Source: a virus
DNA length: 64,000 nucleotides
Strand: one strand, 5' to 3'
IMG/VR virus record: IMGVR_UViG_3300027816_000103
Coordinates: 1 to 64,000 of that record
The notes below the pieces were generated by a model. That model was not told the origin of the DNA, ran no database searches, and saw only the letters and a program-made list of their open reading frames with translations. Numbering within the stretch: position 1 is the stretch's first letter; every line of letters starts with the position of its first letter. Position numbers and translations under genes: made by a program. Of this stretch, positions 9,101 through 19,040 are shown one piece after another.

Positions 9101-11991
9101 TTTTGAACGGCATCTTCTTGTTTTTTAGTTTCTTGTTCTACTTCAGTTTCTTCTTCTGGTTTTATTTCTTCTTCAACTTGTCTTTCATAAACAATATTTG
9201 CTGTTGGATTTGCTTGTTTATATGCTTCAAACTCTTCTTTTGGTATTTCTGTAACACTTGGAAATCTTTGTCCTTCCGGCAATACCTCTACAGTAACCAA
9301 TGTTTTTGTTGTTTTTTCAGCCTTTGGCTTTTTATAATCATCAACAAATTTGTTTAGTTCATCAAGTTTCTTTTGTTCGGCTTCTGTAATTACTCCATTA
9401 TCCTTCTTAAACTTTAAATCTTCTAATTCATCATTCTGTTCTAATGTAAGACCATTATCATCTCTGCTTATATCTTTTTTAATTTCAGCATCCTTTTCTT
9501 TTATTTGAGCATCTATATTTTCGTGGAATACAGGATCTATTTCTTTCTTTTTATTTTCAAGTATTTTTTTGTCTACTAAAAGACTTAATGCTGTTGCTTT
9601 TTTATCATCTGAATATTCTTTTGGAATTGACTTTAATCCTTCTTCTGCAATCTTTATTCTTTCCCGCGCAGTATTTGCTTGTTCCTCTGTTATTACTTTC
9701 GAATCAAGTAAATCTTGTATATTTTGCAATACTTCGTTTGGCTTATTAGCAGCTAAAAACAAAGACTGATTTTCCATTTGATTTTTAACGCCCTTTGCTC
9801 CAACAATACCAAATGGAGCTGTAAGTATGCTTGTAACAAGAACTGTGCTTTTAACTTGATTCATAAGGTCATCATCAACCTTAAAATCTGTTCCTGTAGC
9901 TTTTTCAGCAATTACCTTTGCAGCATAATCTGTACCCAAGGCAGCTAATTCTTCCACATTCTCTCCAACAACATTTCCTAGTGTTTTTTTTGTTACTCTA
10001 GAAATAGCATCTTTTAATGGAACTCCTTTTGATAAATATTGAGCAGTTAATTTTGCAGCAGATTTTCTTACTGTTGGAGTTATTAATTTTTGTTCTGGAA
10101 ATATTAATTCAATCGCTCCATCTGCTATGGATTTGTATTTTGAATATGCAATAGCATCTGCTTCAGACATACCATTAGCCTTCGCCTCATCATAATTACC
10201 TTTTGCAGACATTGTATATCCCATAGCAAAAGTTCCAATTTTATTTAAGGCATTTACACCTCTAGCACCAAGTCCTATTTTTGACAATAAATTTGCTGAC
10301 TCAAGCGCTGTTCCTGCACCACCACTAACTATAAACAAAGCTAAATTTCCTGCGCCATTACTTACTTGGTATGGTATTGCAGACCAATTTGTTTTTTCTA
10401 TTTTGTTTCCTTTTTCATCTAACTTTGGAGTGCCATCAAGGTTTCTTTCATAGTCAAAAATATCTTTTTTTGCATTTGGAGATATTGGAGCTTCAATTCT
10501 TTCGTAGTTACTTATCATTTTATCCGAGAATTCGGCAAATTTATCTGTCCAACCATAACCTGCTTTCTCTCCAAATACTTTTGGTAAAAATGTAAGACCT
10601 TTAATTAATTCAGTCCCTGCCCTTTTAACTCCACTAAAAGAATCTACGCTCCATTTGACCCATTCTGGCATTTCATCCCAAAATTTATTTTCTGTTTCTT
10701 TTAAAAACGCTTCTTCTATTAATTGTTTTTTTAATTCTGGATATTTGTCAGATTCTTTTATTGTTTTTTCTAAATTAATAGCATAATCATAATTTTTTTT
10801 ATCTTCCTGAGCCAATTCATCTGCTTTCTTTATAAGTGTTCCAAAATCAGAATTTAACAATTCATCTCTTTGACCTGTAATAGTTTGATATTTTTGATAT
10901 TCTGTTTTATAATCAGAAATTAATTTTTCTACCTTTCTTTTATTTGTTTCATTTATAATTATGTTTCCATTTTGATCTTTTGGATAAGAAGATAATTCAG
11001 AATTAATCTGTTCTATTTTTGGAACTAAAACATCTAACTGACTATTTATATCTTTAAACCTTTGTATATCATCAGCGTAACCTAATGATTCATCTGATAA
11101 CGCTCTGCTTATTTCTCTTGATTTACCTGCAATAGCTTTTCTTTTTAAGTCTAGTCCTTTATTTATAAACTCAACTTCTATTTTTTGTCTTTCTAAAGGA
11201 TTGTCTTTATTATAATTCAATCTTTCTGATTGGTACTTATATTCATCTGGATCATTAGACTTTAAATAATCTAAATAAAAATTAGTAGCCTCTTGTATTT
11301 CCCCAAAACCTTGATCCTTTGACTTTAATTTAAAATTATCAAAAGCCTTTGAAACAGTTGACAGCTCAACATCTTTTTTCTTTTCTTCAATTTGTTTTTT
11401 TGTTTCTTCAGAAACTAAATAACCTGTTTTTTCAGTTACTCCTTTTACTCCTTTTTCAGTAGTTTTAATCTCAACACCCATGGCTCCTGTCATGGGTTTT
11501 TGTTGTGAAACTTGTTTTTGCGTTGAAATTACTTGGTCTTTCTTTTTTAAATCAGTAGCACCTGTTACTCCAACCGCTCCTGTTGCCCCCATAGGACCTG
11601 TAACATTTTTTAAATCTGTTAATCCGGTAGGACCTTGAACACCTGTAACTCCTTTTCCAACTTGAGACGTTTGTTTTACTGATGGCTCTTTTTTTGGAGC
11701 CATTGGTATTTGAGAAGTTGTTTTTTTAGGAGTTAATTTTTCTTCTGCGGTCTGGAATGTTAAGTAATCCGATGTAGTAGCTCCCAATCCTGATGTACCA
11801 CCTTCCGAAATTGATACCCCGCTTCCTCTTGGTACTTGAGGTGCGGGGCCTACTTTTTTTGGCTGATTAGATTGAGCCGGAACAGAAGCATTTAAAGCAT
11901 CTAACTCTTCTTGGTCAGAAGAATATGTTTGATTATTTAAAGCATCTAATTCTGCCTGATCTTGTGCAGATAATTTTTCTTTTTTTCCCAT
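6133..11991 (-). CDS. Giant polyvalent protein with DdrB/ParB-like domain (1952 aa)
   Basis: 1952 residues. Residues 1-110 are low-complexity. About 115-150 carry a short collagen-like stretch (GPMGATGAVGVTGAT). Long helical, Glu/Lys-rich regions follow. Residues about 1140-1330 contain a segment typical of the DdrB-like ParB domain of phage polyvalent proteins: a KGTFKLVSAEDLLPSHNP start, then DRDYETDKDAQGQV, then TQTPIVSKEGIVYDGNNRTM. Polyvalent proteins are known as large multidomain proteins delivered with phage or plasmid DNA that act early against host defences or on DNA. No protease, kinase or RNA polymerase motif was identified. Neighbouring genes are adjacent internal-virion candidates. 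Domain call is by pattern recognition; overall role inferred. Confidence 0.75.
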   Translation of the reverse strand: MGKKEKLSAQDQAELDALNNQTYSSDQEELDALNASVPAQSNQPKKVGPAPQVPRGSGVSISEGGTSGLGATTSDYLTFQTAEEKLTPKKTTSQIPMAPKKEPSVKQTSQVGKGVTGVQGPTGLTDLKNVTGPMGATGAVGVTGATDLKKKDQVISTQKQVSQQKPMTGAMGVEIKTTEKGVKGVTEKTGYLVSEETKKQIEEKKKDVELSTVSKAFDNFKLKSKDQGFGEIQEATNFYLDYLKSNDPDEYKYQSERLNYNKDNPLERQKIEVEFINKGLDLKRKAIAGKSREISRALSDESLGYADDIQRFKDINSQLDVLVPKIEQINSELSSYPKDQNGNIIINETNKRKVEKLISDYKTEYQKYQTITGQRDELLNSDFGTLIKKADELAQEDKKNYDYAINLEKTIKESDKYPELKKQLIEEAFLKETENKFWDEMPEWVKWSVDSFSGVKRAGTELIKGLTFLPKVFGEKAGYGWTDKFAEFSDKMISNYERIEAPISPNAKKDIFDYERNLDGTPKLDEKGNKIEKTNWSAIPYQVSNGAGNLALFIVSGGAGTALESANLLSKIGLGARGVNALNKIGTFAMGYTMSAKGNYDEAKANGMSEADAIAYSKYKSIADGAIELIFPEQKLITPTVRKSAAKLTAQYLSKGVPLKDAISRVTKKTLGNVVGENVEELAALGTDYAAKVIAEKATGTDFKVDDDLMNQVKSTVLVTSILTAPFGIVGAKGVKNQMENQSLFLAANKPNEVLQNIQDLLDSKVITEEQANTARERIKIAEEGLKSIPKEYSDDKKATALSLLVDKKILENKKKEIDPVFHENIDAQIKEKDAEIKKDISRDDNGLTLEQNDELEDLKFKKDNGVITEAEQKKLDELNKFVDDYKKPKAEKTTKTLVTVEVLPEGQRFPSVTEIPKEEFEAYKQANPTANIVYERQVEEEIKPEEETEVEQETKKQEDAVQKQATGQVPLQPETKIGGEMEERKPQTELEISAQKVEEKPIAKEEVKVEEKVDALKDVESTARALEGKDITTIIPPKEINALNKQLYNNLLAKQKELLQSGVRDFENNPEYRSIKEQISLSEDIISNNTKAISEAYHKAKADGSNPELVKAVEELLAPKELVKAVEQSLKETPRAKLPKDQAGRTVGSTTYVAKENPKGRTVTRTAPDGTRIKGTFKLVSAEDLLPSHNPKTFSKNESFPQNKEGKTINDRDYETDKDAQGQVINIAQNIDGTAVTQTPIVSKEGIVYDGNNRTMSRQLAAENQTDSQYLDDLNEQAEMYGFTKEQVASVKNPTLVFEVEEDLPFTTETMAKFNKQEKKSQGPIQRAVAISKSISDKAKRKLASLYDQVETPSEVTSNPKMMKQAVDILVSEGLIQSVELPRFYDKGVATPDGVSLLEGIILGSALDEDGIRALGVDGMGNIRKMIIKNTVGLIQNATKGENALTSEIKGAIDIVQKAKAAKVSVADFLSQTSAFEEKSYSLGEMLMGLLLETNSPNKLKQFLSNYNQDVGVENLMGEDTGKQALLERGLQNLVSNYEKAKQNLQRVAEGGIEEGGRGIAETETTVGEKAEPTAEEKTIKQKAEDLNKKIDAATEKLKNTIVDKNANNRLFSAPMITPKMISDLIDLSSAVIKKSITAGATIAQAVNDGINAIKNHPRYKRFVEAGQINEENFEKQVRDNYADLIKEEETRAQEEAKKKEEEAKKEAPPAKPPVTTEAEKGPTPEGKKERATATRILENKKFHEDVVKRLSNEAIFYEPTSVKKSEEFVNAVIDEYEANGKLDDLVNEYMADKSDVIPDNQKLLFGDFLTKKLEDIATKEQNEFVRETLFDKAEQVFEKTAKNTTTAAQQLALIRNRDTRMFSNEIYMRRYAKKQFSEMQDNAMSEAQKNDIKSAQTIIDEYRKSNEFAKEVEQATAEELKKIGEAREGAEKTKKFNDIIDSLKVNLSDC

Positions 11992-11992
11992 A

Positions 11993-13738
11993 TTATTTTA
12001 ATTGCCATTTACCGTTTGTAAATATAGCTGTTTTTCCACTACCCAATGTTTTTGTATCTCCTTCTTTTGGAGCTCTAGATTGTTGTTGGGTTTGTTGCTG
12101 ACCACCTTTAACAATAATAGTTTTATTTGTAGAAACATCTACTTCTGCTGCGTATGGTTTTTTCCCTTTGTCAAGTTCTTTTGCTTTTTTTGCTTGAATA
12201 TCTAATGGCGCACCGCTAATAACTTTTCCAGACCTATCCTTTTTAGATATTGCTGTTGAAACATCTTTTGCAGGTATATAAAATGGAACTTGTTTTTTAC
12301 CCTTTTGTCCTGTTGCCTCATCAATTTCCTCCTCAATAAAATAACCAGAAGCATAAGTTTCGTGCCTTGTTTTTAAACCTGGCTTTCTTTTTTTCATTTG
12401 AGCAGTAACAATTCTTCCATCATCAGATGTCCCAGGGGCATTTATAACTTCGTAATTCTTAACTTCTGATATAATTGCATTTTGAGCACCTTTTGTAGTT
12501 GATTTTGAAATCATTCCACCCTCTTTAGCCTGTGGATATAGAATTCTTGTTCCTGTATTTATTACTGTTTTAACAGGAGATTTAAAAGTGTAACCATTAT
12601 ACCCAACTATTTGTTCTTCATCAGTAACACCTCCTTTTTTCATAAAATCAACATTCTCAACTGATGGCTCTTCTGAAAGCATTTCTTCTGTTACAACTTC
12701 TTCTGTTCCTTCTGGCTTTCTCTTTGATGCTGTTTGAATTGTACTTTCTTGTTTCTTTGGGAACATTGATCTCATCCTATTGAATATCATGTCCTCTGTT
12801 ATATTTTTGCTATCAAAATATTTTTCCCTTTTTAACTGAACAGCCAAATCTTTTAAAGTTTGGTCTGGAACTTCTTGCATTTTTGTAGATACAATTTGGT
12901 CATAATTAGGGTCAGATTTATTAACTCCAAAAGTTTCAGCCAATCCATATTTAACAGGCACTATAGATTCATTAATTGACTTTGATAAGTCATATTCAGC
13001 AGACATAGTTGCTATACTATTTGCAAGATTATATCCTTGAGGAGCTAATTTACCCTGCGCCATTCCAGATACCCCTGCATCAAAATCATCTAATGATTTT
13101 CTTAATTCTGGAGTAGCCACGAATCTTCCGCCCTCTATATCTTTTTCAATTTTTGCTTTTTCGTTAACTAAATAATCTTCTTGTTCTTTTAGAGTATTGG
13201 CATCTCTAATCCAACTTTGAAATGACAAATCATTTTTTAATGCTTGCGCCCAATTATCACCATATTTTTTCTGAGAATTTGTAACCCAATTATTTAAACC
13301 ATCAAAATAAACTTTATTTAATTCTTTTTGTACGGATGAATGTTTTGTTACAGGTGGAGCTCCATATAATTTATTAAAATCCTCTATTTGTTTTGCTTTC
13401 TTTAATGCTGCTGCTTCTAATGCTTTTTCCCGCGCATCTATTACAGTATAAGGAGTTAATCCTCCCCCTGGAGCAAATAAAGAAACAGTACCTATTGTAG
13501 GGCCAGAATAAGTACCCCGTAAGGTTCTTTCATTTAAATCAGGAAAATAATCTTGTGGTTTTAAATCTGGTGAACCTGGAGCATTCATTTTTGCTATTTC
13601 TTCTGAAGAAGCAGTAGGCTCGTATGAATATATTCCATCTGTAGTTATTTTTCCTTCATCGCCTACTTTTGACTCTATACCATCAAGAACATTGTTTTCT
13701 GTGGTATTTGTAGCATTATTTTCTATTGGCTCTGCCAT
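11993..13738 (-). CDS. Internal virion protein candidate (581 aa)
   Basis: 581 residues, not recognised. The N-terminus is Asn/Thr/Glu-rich and probably disordered. The middle (about 120-340) is helical. The C-terminal 200 residues are basic with beta character (NAPGTSDDGRIVTAQMKKRK, FYIPAKDVSTAISKKDRSGK) and a Gln-rich linker precedes the end GKTAIFTNGKWQLK. It sits between the glycine-zipper protein gene and the giant polyvalent gene with 1-13 base gaps, so it belongs to the same late transcription unit and is likely a packaged or ejected protein. Function unknown. Confidence 0.6.
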   Translation of the reverse strand: MAEPIENNATNTTENNVLDGIESKVGDEGKITTDGIYSYEPTASSEEIAKMNAPGSPDLKPQDYFPDLNERTLRGTYSGPTIGTVSLFAPGGGLTPYTVIDAREKALEAAALKKAKQIEDFNKLYGAPPVTKHSSVQKELNKVYFDGLNNWVTNSQKKYGDNWAQALKNDLSFQSWIRDANTLKEQEDYLVNEKAKIEKDIEGGRFVATPELRKSLDDFDAGVSGMAQGKLAPQGYNLANSIATMSAEYDLSKSINESIVPVKYGLAETFGVNKSDPNYDQIVSTKMQEVPDQTLKDLAVQLKREKYFDSKNITEDMIFNRMRSMFPKKQESTIQTASKRKPEGTEEVVTEEMLSEEPSVENVDFMKKGGVTDEEQIVGYNGYTFKSPVKTVINTGTRILYPQAKEGGMISKSTTKGAQNAIISEVKNYEVINAPGTSDDGRIVTAQMKKRKPGLKTRHETYASGYFIEEEIDEATGQKGKKQVPFYIPAKDVSTAISKKDRSGKVISGAPLDIQAKKAKELDKGKKPYAAEVDVSTNKTIIVKGGQQQTQQQSRAPKEGDTKTLGSGKTAIFTNGKWQLK

Positions 13739-13751
13739 TTTTTATTTTATT

Positions 13752-14477
13752 TTAAACTTCACCACTTTTTTTTAGTTTTTCGCTTAAATTCTGTTCTCTT
13801 CTTGCTCTAATTTCATCAAATATACCTGTAAAGGCATTTTGAGGTGATAAATAATTTGTATCTCCTGTTTCCCCCCTAGTTAAATCTGCTCTTAAATTTT
13901 GATTTAATTGCTGTTGCATTTTCGCCCATTCAGCCATCTTTTGTTGACTTTGAGCTAATCCCAATTCCATTTTTCTTGCAGATATTAAATTACCCAAAGA
14001 TATTTCTAATGGAGTTAACTGCGCCCTTCTTTCAGCAGCTTGACCATAGGCTTGATTTATCTGTTGCCCTCCAACTCTTTGGGATTGCAGTAATCCTTGA
14101 AGCGCACCACCAACATCACCACCTGTTGACCTAACAATCCCTGCTTGAGTACCCGCTACATTTTGCATCGCTGTATCTCTTGCTCCTTGAAACTCCGCTC
14201 CTGTCTCAAGAGACTTTTGCATTTGCTGTAATCTTGCAAGTTGAGCTAATTGTCTTGGGTCTTCATATTGTGGAAAAAGACTTTCGGCTTCTGTTTTTAA
14301 TTTTTTAGCAGCTCTTGATTGCATAGGTCTTTTTATTAAAGAACCTAAAGAGCCTCCTATTTTTCCGCCTGTAGCAGCTCCGGCAGGACCTCCAATAGCT
14401 CCTCCAATAACAGAGCCTAATGCTTTACCCATAAATGGTGATGCTTCACCAACGTTTTGCATTTGATAAGGATCCAT
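13752..14477 (-). CDS. Glycine-zipper internal virion protein candidate
   Basis: 241 residues from ATG at 14475-14477; a TTG two codons earlier is an unlikely alternative. Residues about 15-55 are rich in small residues with GxxxG spacing (GKALGSVIGGAIGGPAGAA, GGKIGGSLGSLI), the pattern of membrane-inserting glycine zippers. The rest is Gln/Ala-rich helix with ALARLQQMQ-type repeats. Small proteins of this make-up beside short-tail genes are commonly internal core or ejection proteins that help form a channel across the host envelope. Assignment rests on composition and position. Confidence 0.55.
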   Translation of the reverse strand: MDPYQMQNVGEASPFMGKALGSVIGGAIGGPAGAATGGKIGGSLGSLIKRPMQSRAAKKLKTEAESLFPQYEDPRQLAQLARLQQMQKSLETGAEFQGARDTAMQNVAGTQAGIVRSTGGDVGGALQGLLQSQRVGGQQINQAYGQAAERRAQLTPLEISLGNLISARKMELGLAQSQQKMAEWAKMQQQLNQNLRADLTRGETGDTNYLSPQNAFTGIFDEIRARREQNLSEKLKKSGEV

Positions 14478-14507
14478 AGACAAATTTTTTGCTAATTTAC
14501 AATTTTT

Positions 14508-17500
14508 TTACTGACCTTTCAATATTTTATATTGAATACCTGTATCAATAATCTTAAATTCTGATTCTTCATCGTGAATTATTTCAACAATAATTACCCT
14601 TTGCTGAAATCTTGGTCTATCAGGATTTATGCTTGCCAATATCCTTCCTATATATTGTTCAAATCCTCTATAGTTTTTCAAGTATAAACTTCCCTGCGAA
14701 GGGTCTAAGAATGTTTGAACTGAACCATCAATCTCTTTATAAAAATCAACTCTTGTTGGCTTTTGTGATTGGTCCTTTGTATTTATTCTTATTCTTATAA
14801 ATTCTTTGTCGACAAATTGTTGTGGAGAAGCAGAAAAAGTAACAGAATATTTAACAGGATCTCCGTTTATAATATACCCTTGATTTAACTCGTAAGTCTC
14901 TAAATTTCTATGCCCATAAGTTTTAGTTCCTATTGCAGTTAATTTATCAAACTTAAAATCAAAAGTTCCAACCCATCTTCCTGTTTTTTGACTAAACACA
15001 AACATATTGTCTACCTCTGGCCTTGGGCCTGCATTCTTCGCGTAAACCATATATCTTTGGTTTAAGTCATCATAAACACCTGTTAGTGTGGCAACATACC
15101 CTGCGCTTATTTGAGTTATAAGTTTATCGTATAGCTTTGAATAATATTTAATTCTTCCAATGTCAACAACTTGATTATCAACGAATCTGAATATTGAAGT
15201 ATTATTCATAAAGAATATTCCCTCTTGCCTAACCTCTGAACCATCAGCTCCTATCATAGGTATAAATCCTTCTGCCTTTGCCCTCCACATTTCATCACTC
15301 ATGCCTATATTTCTTGATAGCCAATATTGGTCTTTTATGAATGAATCTGATGCCATATATGCTAATTCCCCGCCATCCAAATCAGAAAGTATAGATTTAT
15401 TTGTAAGCAATAAGCATATACCTTTTTCTGTGAAAGCATACAAATTTTCACCTTTACCGGAGACAGCGCTATAAGCAAATTTAATCTCGCCTTGATTATC
15501 ATCTATATCAAAAGCATTATTTGCAGGGAATGTTTTTAGTCCTGGAATATCTTGAGAATTTATAGCTCTTGGTAAGGACCACATTATTCTTGTGCAAAAC
15601 TCTCTTTTCTCTACAAATCCAAAATCAGGCTTTGAAAAATATTCTTTTGGAGGCTCATTTGAATAATCTGGATTCATTTGCTGAGTAAACCTAAATCCTC
15701 CCCACTTCCACCTATCTTTTTCATCAGCACCATAATCATCAACGTAATCTTGATAAATACCATTGTCAACTATTGACTTTGTTTCATCCCACCTATTAGG
15801 CCTAATAACATAATTTATTAGCGGAAAGAATTGCAAAGGATATGTTGTGTTGTAAGCGTAAGAAGTCGATATTTTACTTTCAACAGTAAACATAAAACAC
15901 ATTTGTCTTATGTAACCTAACCTTGTCCACAATTCATCTTGAATAACATTGAAAGTAGCTCCTGCCTCTCTTATAGTATAATACCTTGGATTTAACTTCC
16001 AAACCCTATAAGGAAATCCTATTCCAAAAGCAAATTGAGTTTCTGCAACATTACTATCTGCATCAGCTTCTCTGTCAATAGGGGAAAATATAGACTCTCC
16101 AATTACAGTATCTCCACCCATAACCCTAATAGGCATTGTCTTATCATATTTAACAACTACCCTATAATTTTGCAATGGGTAATAATTCAATACATCAAAA
16201 ACAATATTAAAAAACCTATTCTTGTTGTCATTAGTAGGGTTTCCATTAGAATCTACAACTTCATGAGTGTACATTCCCTGCACATTCGTTCCAAAAGGGC
16301 CTGTATAAGAACCAAAAGCAACTATGTCGGCATCTATTGTTGCAATTTGCAATGGAGTTAAAAATGTAACATTAACCCATTTTTGCTCAATATTATTTGT
16401 GTCTCTTATGTAAATGTATCTTGGTATTGAAGCGAATGGAGAGCTTGGGTTATAATGAGGAATACAGTCTTCCCATCTTTCATCAACTAATATAAATTTC
16501 TGTCCAGAAAAACCTGCTCCTTCTCCAATTATACTTTCAAGTTTTTGATAGTGGCCTGTTTGTTTATAAGAGTCAATATTTACATCTGGAACATTTGCCC
16601 CTAAAGAAACAATATTCACAATATAAACAGGCTCTGTCCAAGCCTTCATCCCATCTTCATCAAAATTATTATTGAATGTTCCTCCTGTATTTGCTACTCC
16701 GTATATATTGGTATTAAATTCAAGTTCAAGATAGTTTCCTCTTCCATCAGTTTTCCTTGAAACCTTTGCTAAATTAAATGCTGTATTTCCAGCCAATGGA
16801 CCATTAAATGTTGGTGGTATTTGAGGAGTACCTCCGCCTGTGTTTCTCCATCTTGCATAGCCAACATAGTCATATCCATCACCTCCATCTATACCCATAT
16901 TTGGATCCTCATTTGGATTTAATTGTCCTCCAACTTCATCCCTAATAATTCTTGCATAAGAAATCATATCAACAAGCCTGTCTCTTCCTGTTATGGTTGC
17001 ATTTTCAAAAGAATAAACTTCTGAAAAGAAGCCAAGTGGAGATACCAATTGAACCTCATAACTCTGAGGATTTGCAATAATATCATCTAATATGCTACTT
17101 GAAACAACTCCATTCTCTATATCTGGAGAAAAAAACCATAATTTATTTGTTTCTTTTGTTGCTAAGTTTCTATTTCCAATTCCTTGATAGTCTGCCGGAA
17201 GAAGTGCATAAGTTCCTAATCCTTGAGCGACAAATCTTCTTGCTGTGTCTGTTCTTACAACAGAAAATGCTTTTGCCCAGGAAGGAAAATTATCCACCCC
17301 TGCAACTACTAACCCTTGACCATAATAATTTGGCGCAAATCCTCTTGGCCTATAATCAGGACCAACTTCATTGCTATCAACAGATATTTTTGTATTTACA
17401 ACATAATTATGTCCATTTGTATCTGGATCTCCTGCCCTTACAGGAGTAAATGGCTGATAAGAAACTGAAACTAATCCTGCTGTTACTTTTGCGCCATGAG

Positions 17501-19031
17501 ATTCTATTTCTCCATTGTTTTCATCGCAGTCTTCATTAACCTTTACTGTTGACCTTGTGCCTGTTATACCAAGAACAGAACCGCTCCTTATAATATTCTT
17601 AAAAGAGCAAACATCTGATTTTGCAACTCTATTTGTCAAATCAAATACCTCATGTGTCTGTCTTATATTGTTTTCATTTGTGGCAGCAGTTACACTACCA
17701 TTATATGAAAATGTTTGAGAGTCTACTGTTAATTCATCTCTTCTATTTGGAAAGTAGAAGTTTTCTAAAGTAGGTATTTTTGTTACAAATCCTTTCCCGC
17801 CTATACCATCAAACAACTGAATTCCGAAACCACACTTTTCACCTCTAGGATAAGACTTCTTATAAGCGTGGTTATATGAATCATTATATCCTGCTGTACC
17901 TAAATTTTCAATAAATTCAAAACCTTCTTTTCCGTTATATTGCTCAAATGTTAAATCGGCTTCTTTAGAAGCAATTTTAACATTCATCAATGTTAATCTT
18001 CTATCAATGTATCTTAATGTCTTTGCAGCTTCAATATACGATATTTCTCTTGTTTCTTCTTCTCCTGTTAAAACAACATTATCTGTTGCTTGAACAGGAT
18101 CTAAAAAATCTCTAACACTTATTTCTCCATTATTTATCCCAACTTTTGCAATCAGCACAGCGCTTGGAGTAAAGCCTATTCCCGCACCTGCATTTAATGC
18201 TGTTCTTTTTATTTCAATGAATTCATAGTTAAATACATTTGTAACCCTAAATCTTAATTTTATAGCATACCTTGTTTTTATCAAGGGGTCTGGTTGGCTA
18301 CCATAAGTTTGAACATAAGGATATGTAGAACTTGAATTATTTAGATTTTGAACAACAGGTATTGGAGGAGTTGAAACAGTCCAATTAGTTCTGTCTCCCT
18401 GCGCATTGGAATATCTTATAGAATATTGATACTGACCAACTGGAAGTCCACCTCCACCACCAACATTTACTAATTCAACAAACACAGGTATATCTAGCGG
18501 AATCTGTTGATTTATCTCATATTCCGCAGGGTTAAATCCTGCAAAATATTTTGTTGGATTTGTAATTACAGAATCAATTAAGTCTTCAACATTAAATATC
18601 ATTGGAGGAGTTCTGAAGTTTGTTATATAAACTTCACCTCCTATACAATTTTCGTTTTTTTCTATCTGAAAATTCTCGTTAACTCTATAATCAAACAAAG
18701 GATTTTCAAGAACAACAATACCATTTACTCTAATTAAAGAATTTAATACTCCAGAACTATCTGCCCAAAATTCAACAATATTTCCGTTAACACCGATAGA
18801 TCCGATACACTCGTAACTAAATTGATTTGGATTATTGGCCTGATACTTTATTATCTCACCCTTTATCTTTTCATGGGACATCTCGTTCCCATTGTAAGAT
18901 GTTGGCTGACCATTTATAGAGTCTATATATTCACCTGTTGCAGGTTGACCTCCAACCATCTCTGGGTCATTGTCTCTATTTGCACCAACACTAAATGTAT
19001 TGATATGAGTATTTTGATTTTCAGGCTTCAT
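14508..19031 (-). CDS. Nozzle-like tail protein (tail tubular B / stabilisation type)
   Basis: 1507 residues, beta-rich throughout, starting MKPENQNTHINTFSVGANRD. The opening pattern (F-x-G-x-N-x-D ... G-Y-D-S-I-N ... S-x-x-G-N) matches the start of tail nozzle proteins of short-tailed phages and crAss-like stabilisation proteins, which form a hexameric tube below the adaptor ring. Length is larger than T7 gp12-type proteins. It directly follows three connector-size genes, which is the expected place. Only about 10 bases separate it from its neighbour at 19041. A distal receptor-binding function for part of the chain cannot be excluded. Confidence 0.65.
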   Translation of the reverse strand: MKPENQNTHINTFSVGANRDNDPEMVGGQPATGEYIDSINGQPTSYNGNEMSHEKIKGEIIKYQANNPNQFSYECIGSIGVNGNIVEFWADSSGVLNSLIRVNGIVVLENPLFDYRVNENFQIEKNENCIGGEVYITNFRTPPMIFNVEDLIDSVITNPTKYFAGFNPAEYEINQQIPLDIPVFVELVNVGGGGGLPVGQYQYSIRYSNAQGDRTNWTVSTPPIPVVQNLNNSSSTYPYVQTYGSQPDPLIKTRYAIKLRFRVTNVFNYEFIEIKRTALNAGAGIGFTPSAVLIAKVGINNGEISVRDFLDPVQATDNVVLTGEEETREISYIEAAKTLRYIDRRLTLMNVKIASKEADLTFEQYNGKEGFEFIENLGTAGYNDSYNHAYKKSYPRGEKCGFGIQLFDGIGGKGFVTKIPTLENFYFPNRRDELTVDSQTFSYNGSVTAATNENNIRQTHEVFDLTNRVAKSDVCSFKNIIRSGSVLGITGTRSTVKVNEDCDENNGEIESHGAKVTAGLVSVSYQPFTPVRAGDPDTNGHNYVVNTKISVDSNEVGPDYRPRGFAPNYYGQGLVVAGVDNFPSWAKAFSVVRTDTARRFVAQGLGTYALLPADYQGIGNRNLATKETNKLWFFSPDIENGVVSSSILDDIIANPQSYEVQLVSPLGFFSEVYSFENATITGRDRLVDMISYARIIRDEVGGQLNPNEDPNMGIDGGDGYDYVGYARWRNTGGGTPQIPPTFNGPLAGNTAFNLAKVSRKTDGRGNYLELEFNTNIYGVANTGGTFNNNFDEDGMKAWTEPVYIVNIVSLGANVPDVNIDSYKQTGHYQKLESIIGEGAGFSGQKFILVDERWEDCIPHYNPSSPFASIPRYIYIRDTNNIEQKWVNVTFLTPLQIATIDADIVAFGSYTGPFGTNVQGMYTHEVVDSNGNPTNDNKNRFFNIVFDVLNYYPLQNYRVVVKYDKTMPIRVMGGDTVIGESIFSPIDREADADSNVAETQFAFGIGFPYRVWKLNPRYYTIREAGATFNVIQDELWTRLGYIRQMCFMFTVESKISTSYAYNTTYPLQFFPLINYVIRPNRWDETKSIVDNGIYQDYVDDYGADEKDRWKWGGFRFTQQMNPDYSNEPPKEYFSKPDFGFVEKREFCTRIMWSLPRAINSQDIPGLKTFPANNAFDIDDNQGEIKFAYSAVSGKGENLYAFTEKGICLLLTNKSILSDLDGGELAYMASDSFIKDQYWLSRNIGMSDEMWRAKAEGFIPMIGADGSEVRQEGIFFMNNTSIFRFVDNQVVDIGRIKYYSKLYDKLITQISAGYVATLTGVYDDLNQRYMVYAKNAGPRPEVDNMFVFSQKTGRWVGTFDFKFDKLTAIGTKTYGHRNLETYELNQGYIINGDPVKYSVTFSASPQQFVDKEFIRIRINTKDQSQKPTRVDFYKEIDGSVQTFLDPSQGSLYLKNYRGFEQYIGRILASINPDRPRFQQRVIIVEIIHDEESEFKIIDTGIQYKILKGQ

Positions 19032-19040
19032 GTTTGTTTT

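Noticed and set aside
9085-9357. Plus-strand frames rich in Phe, Cys and Ser opposite the polyvalent protein gene
   Set aside because: Reverse complements of A-rich Glu/Lys codons; typical shadow frames.
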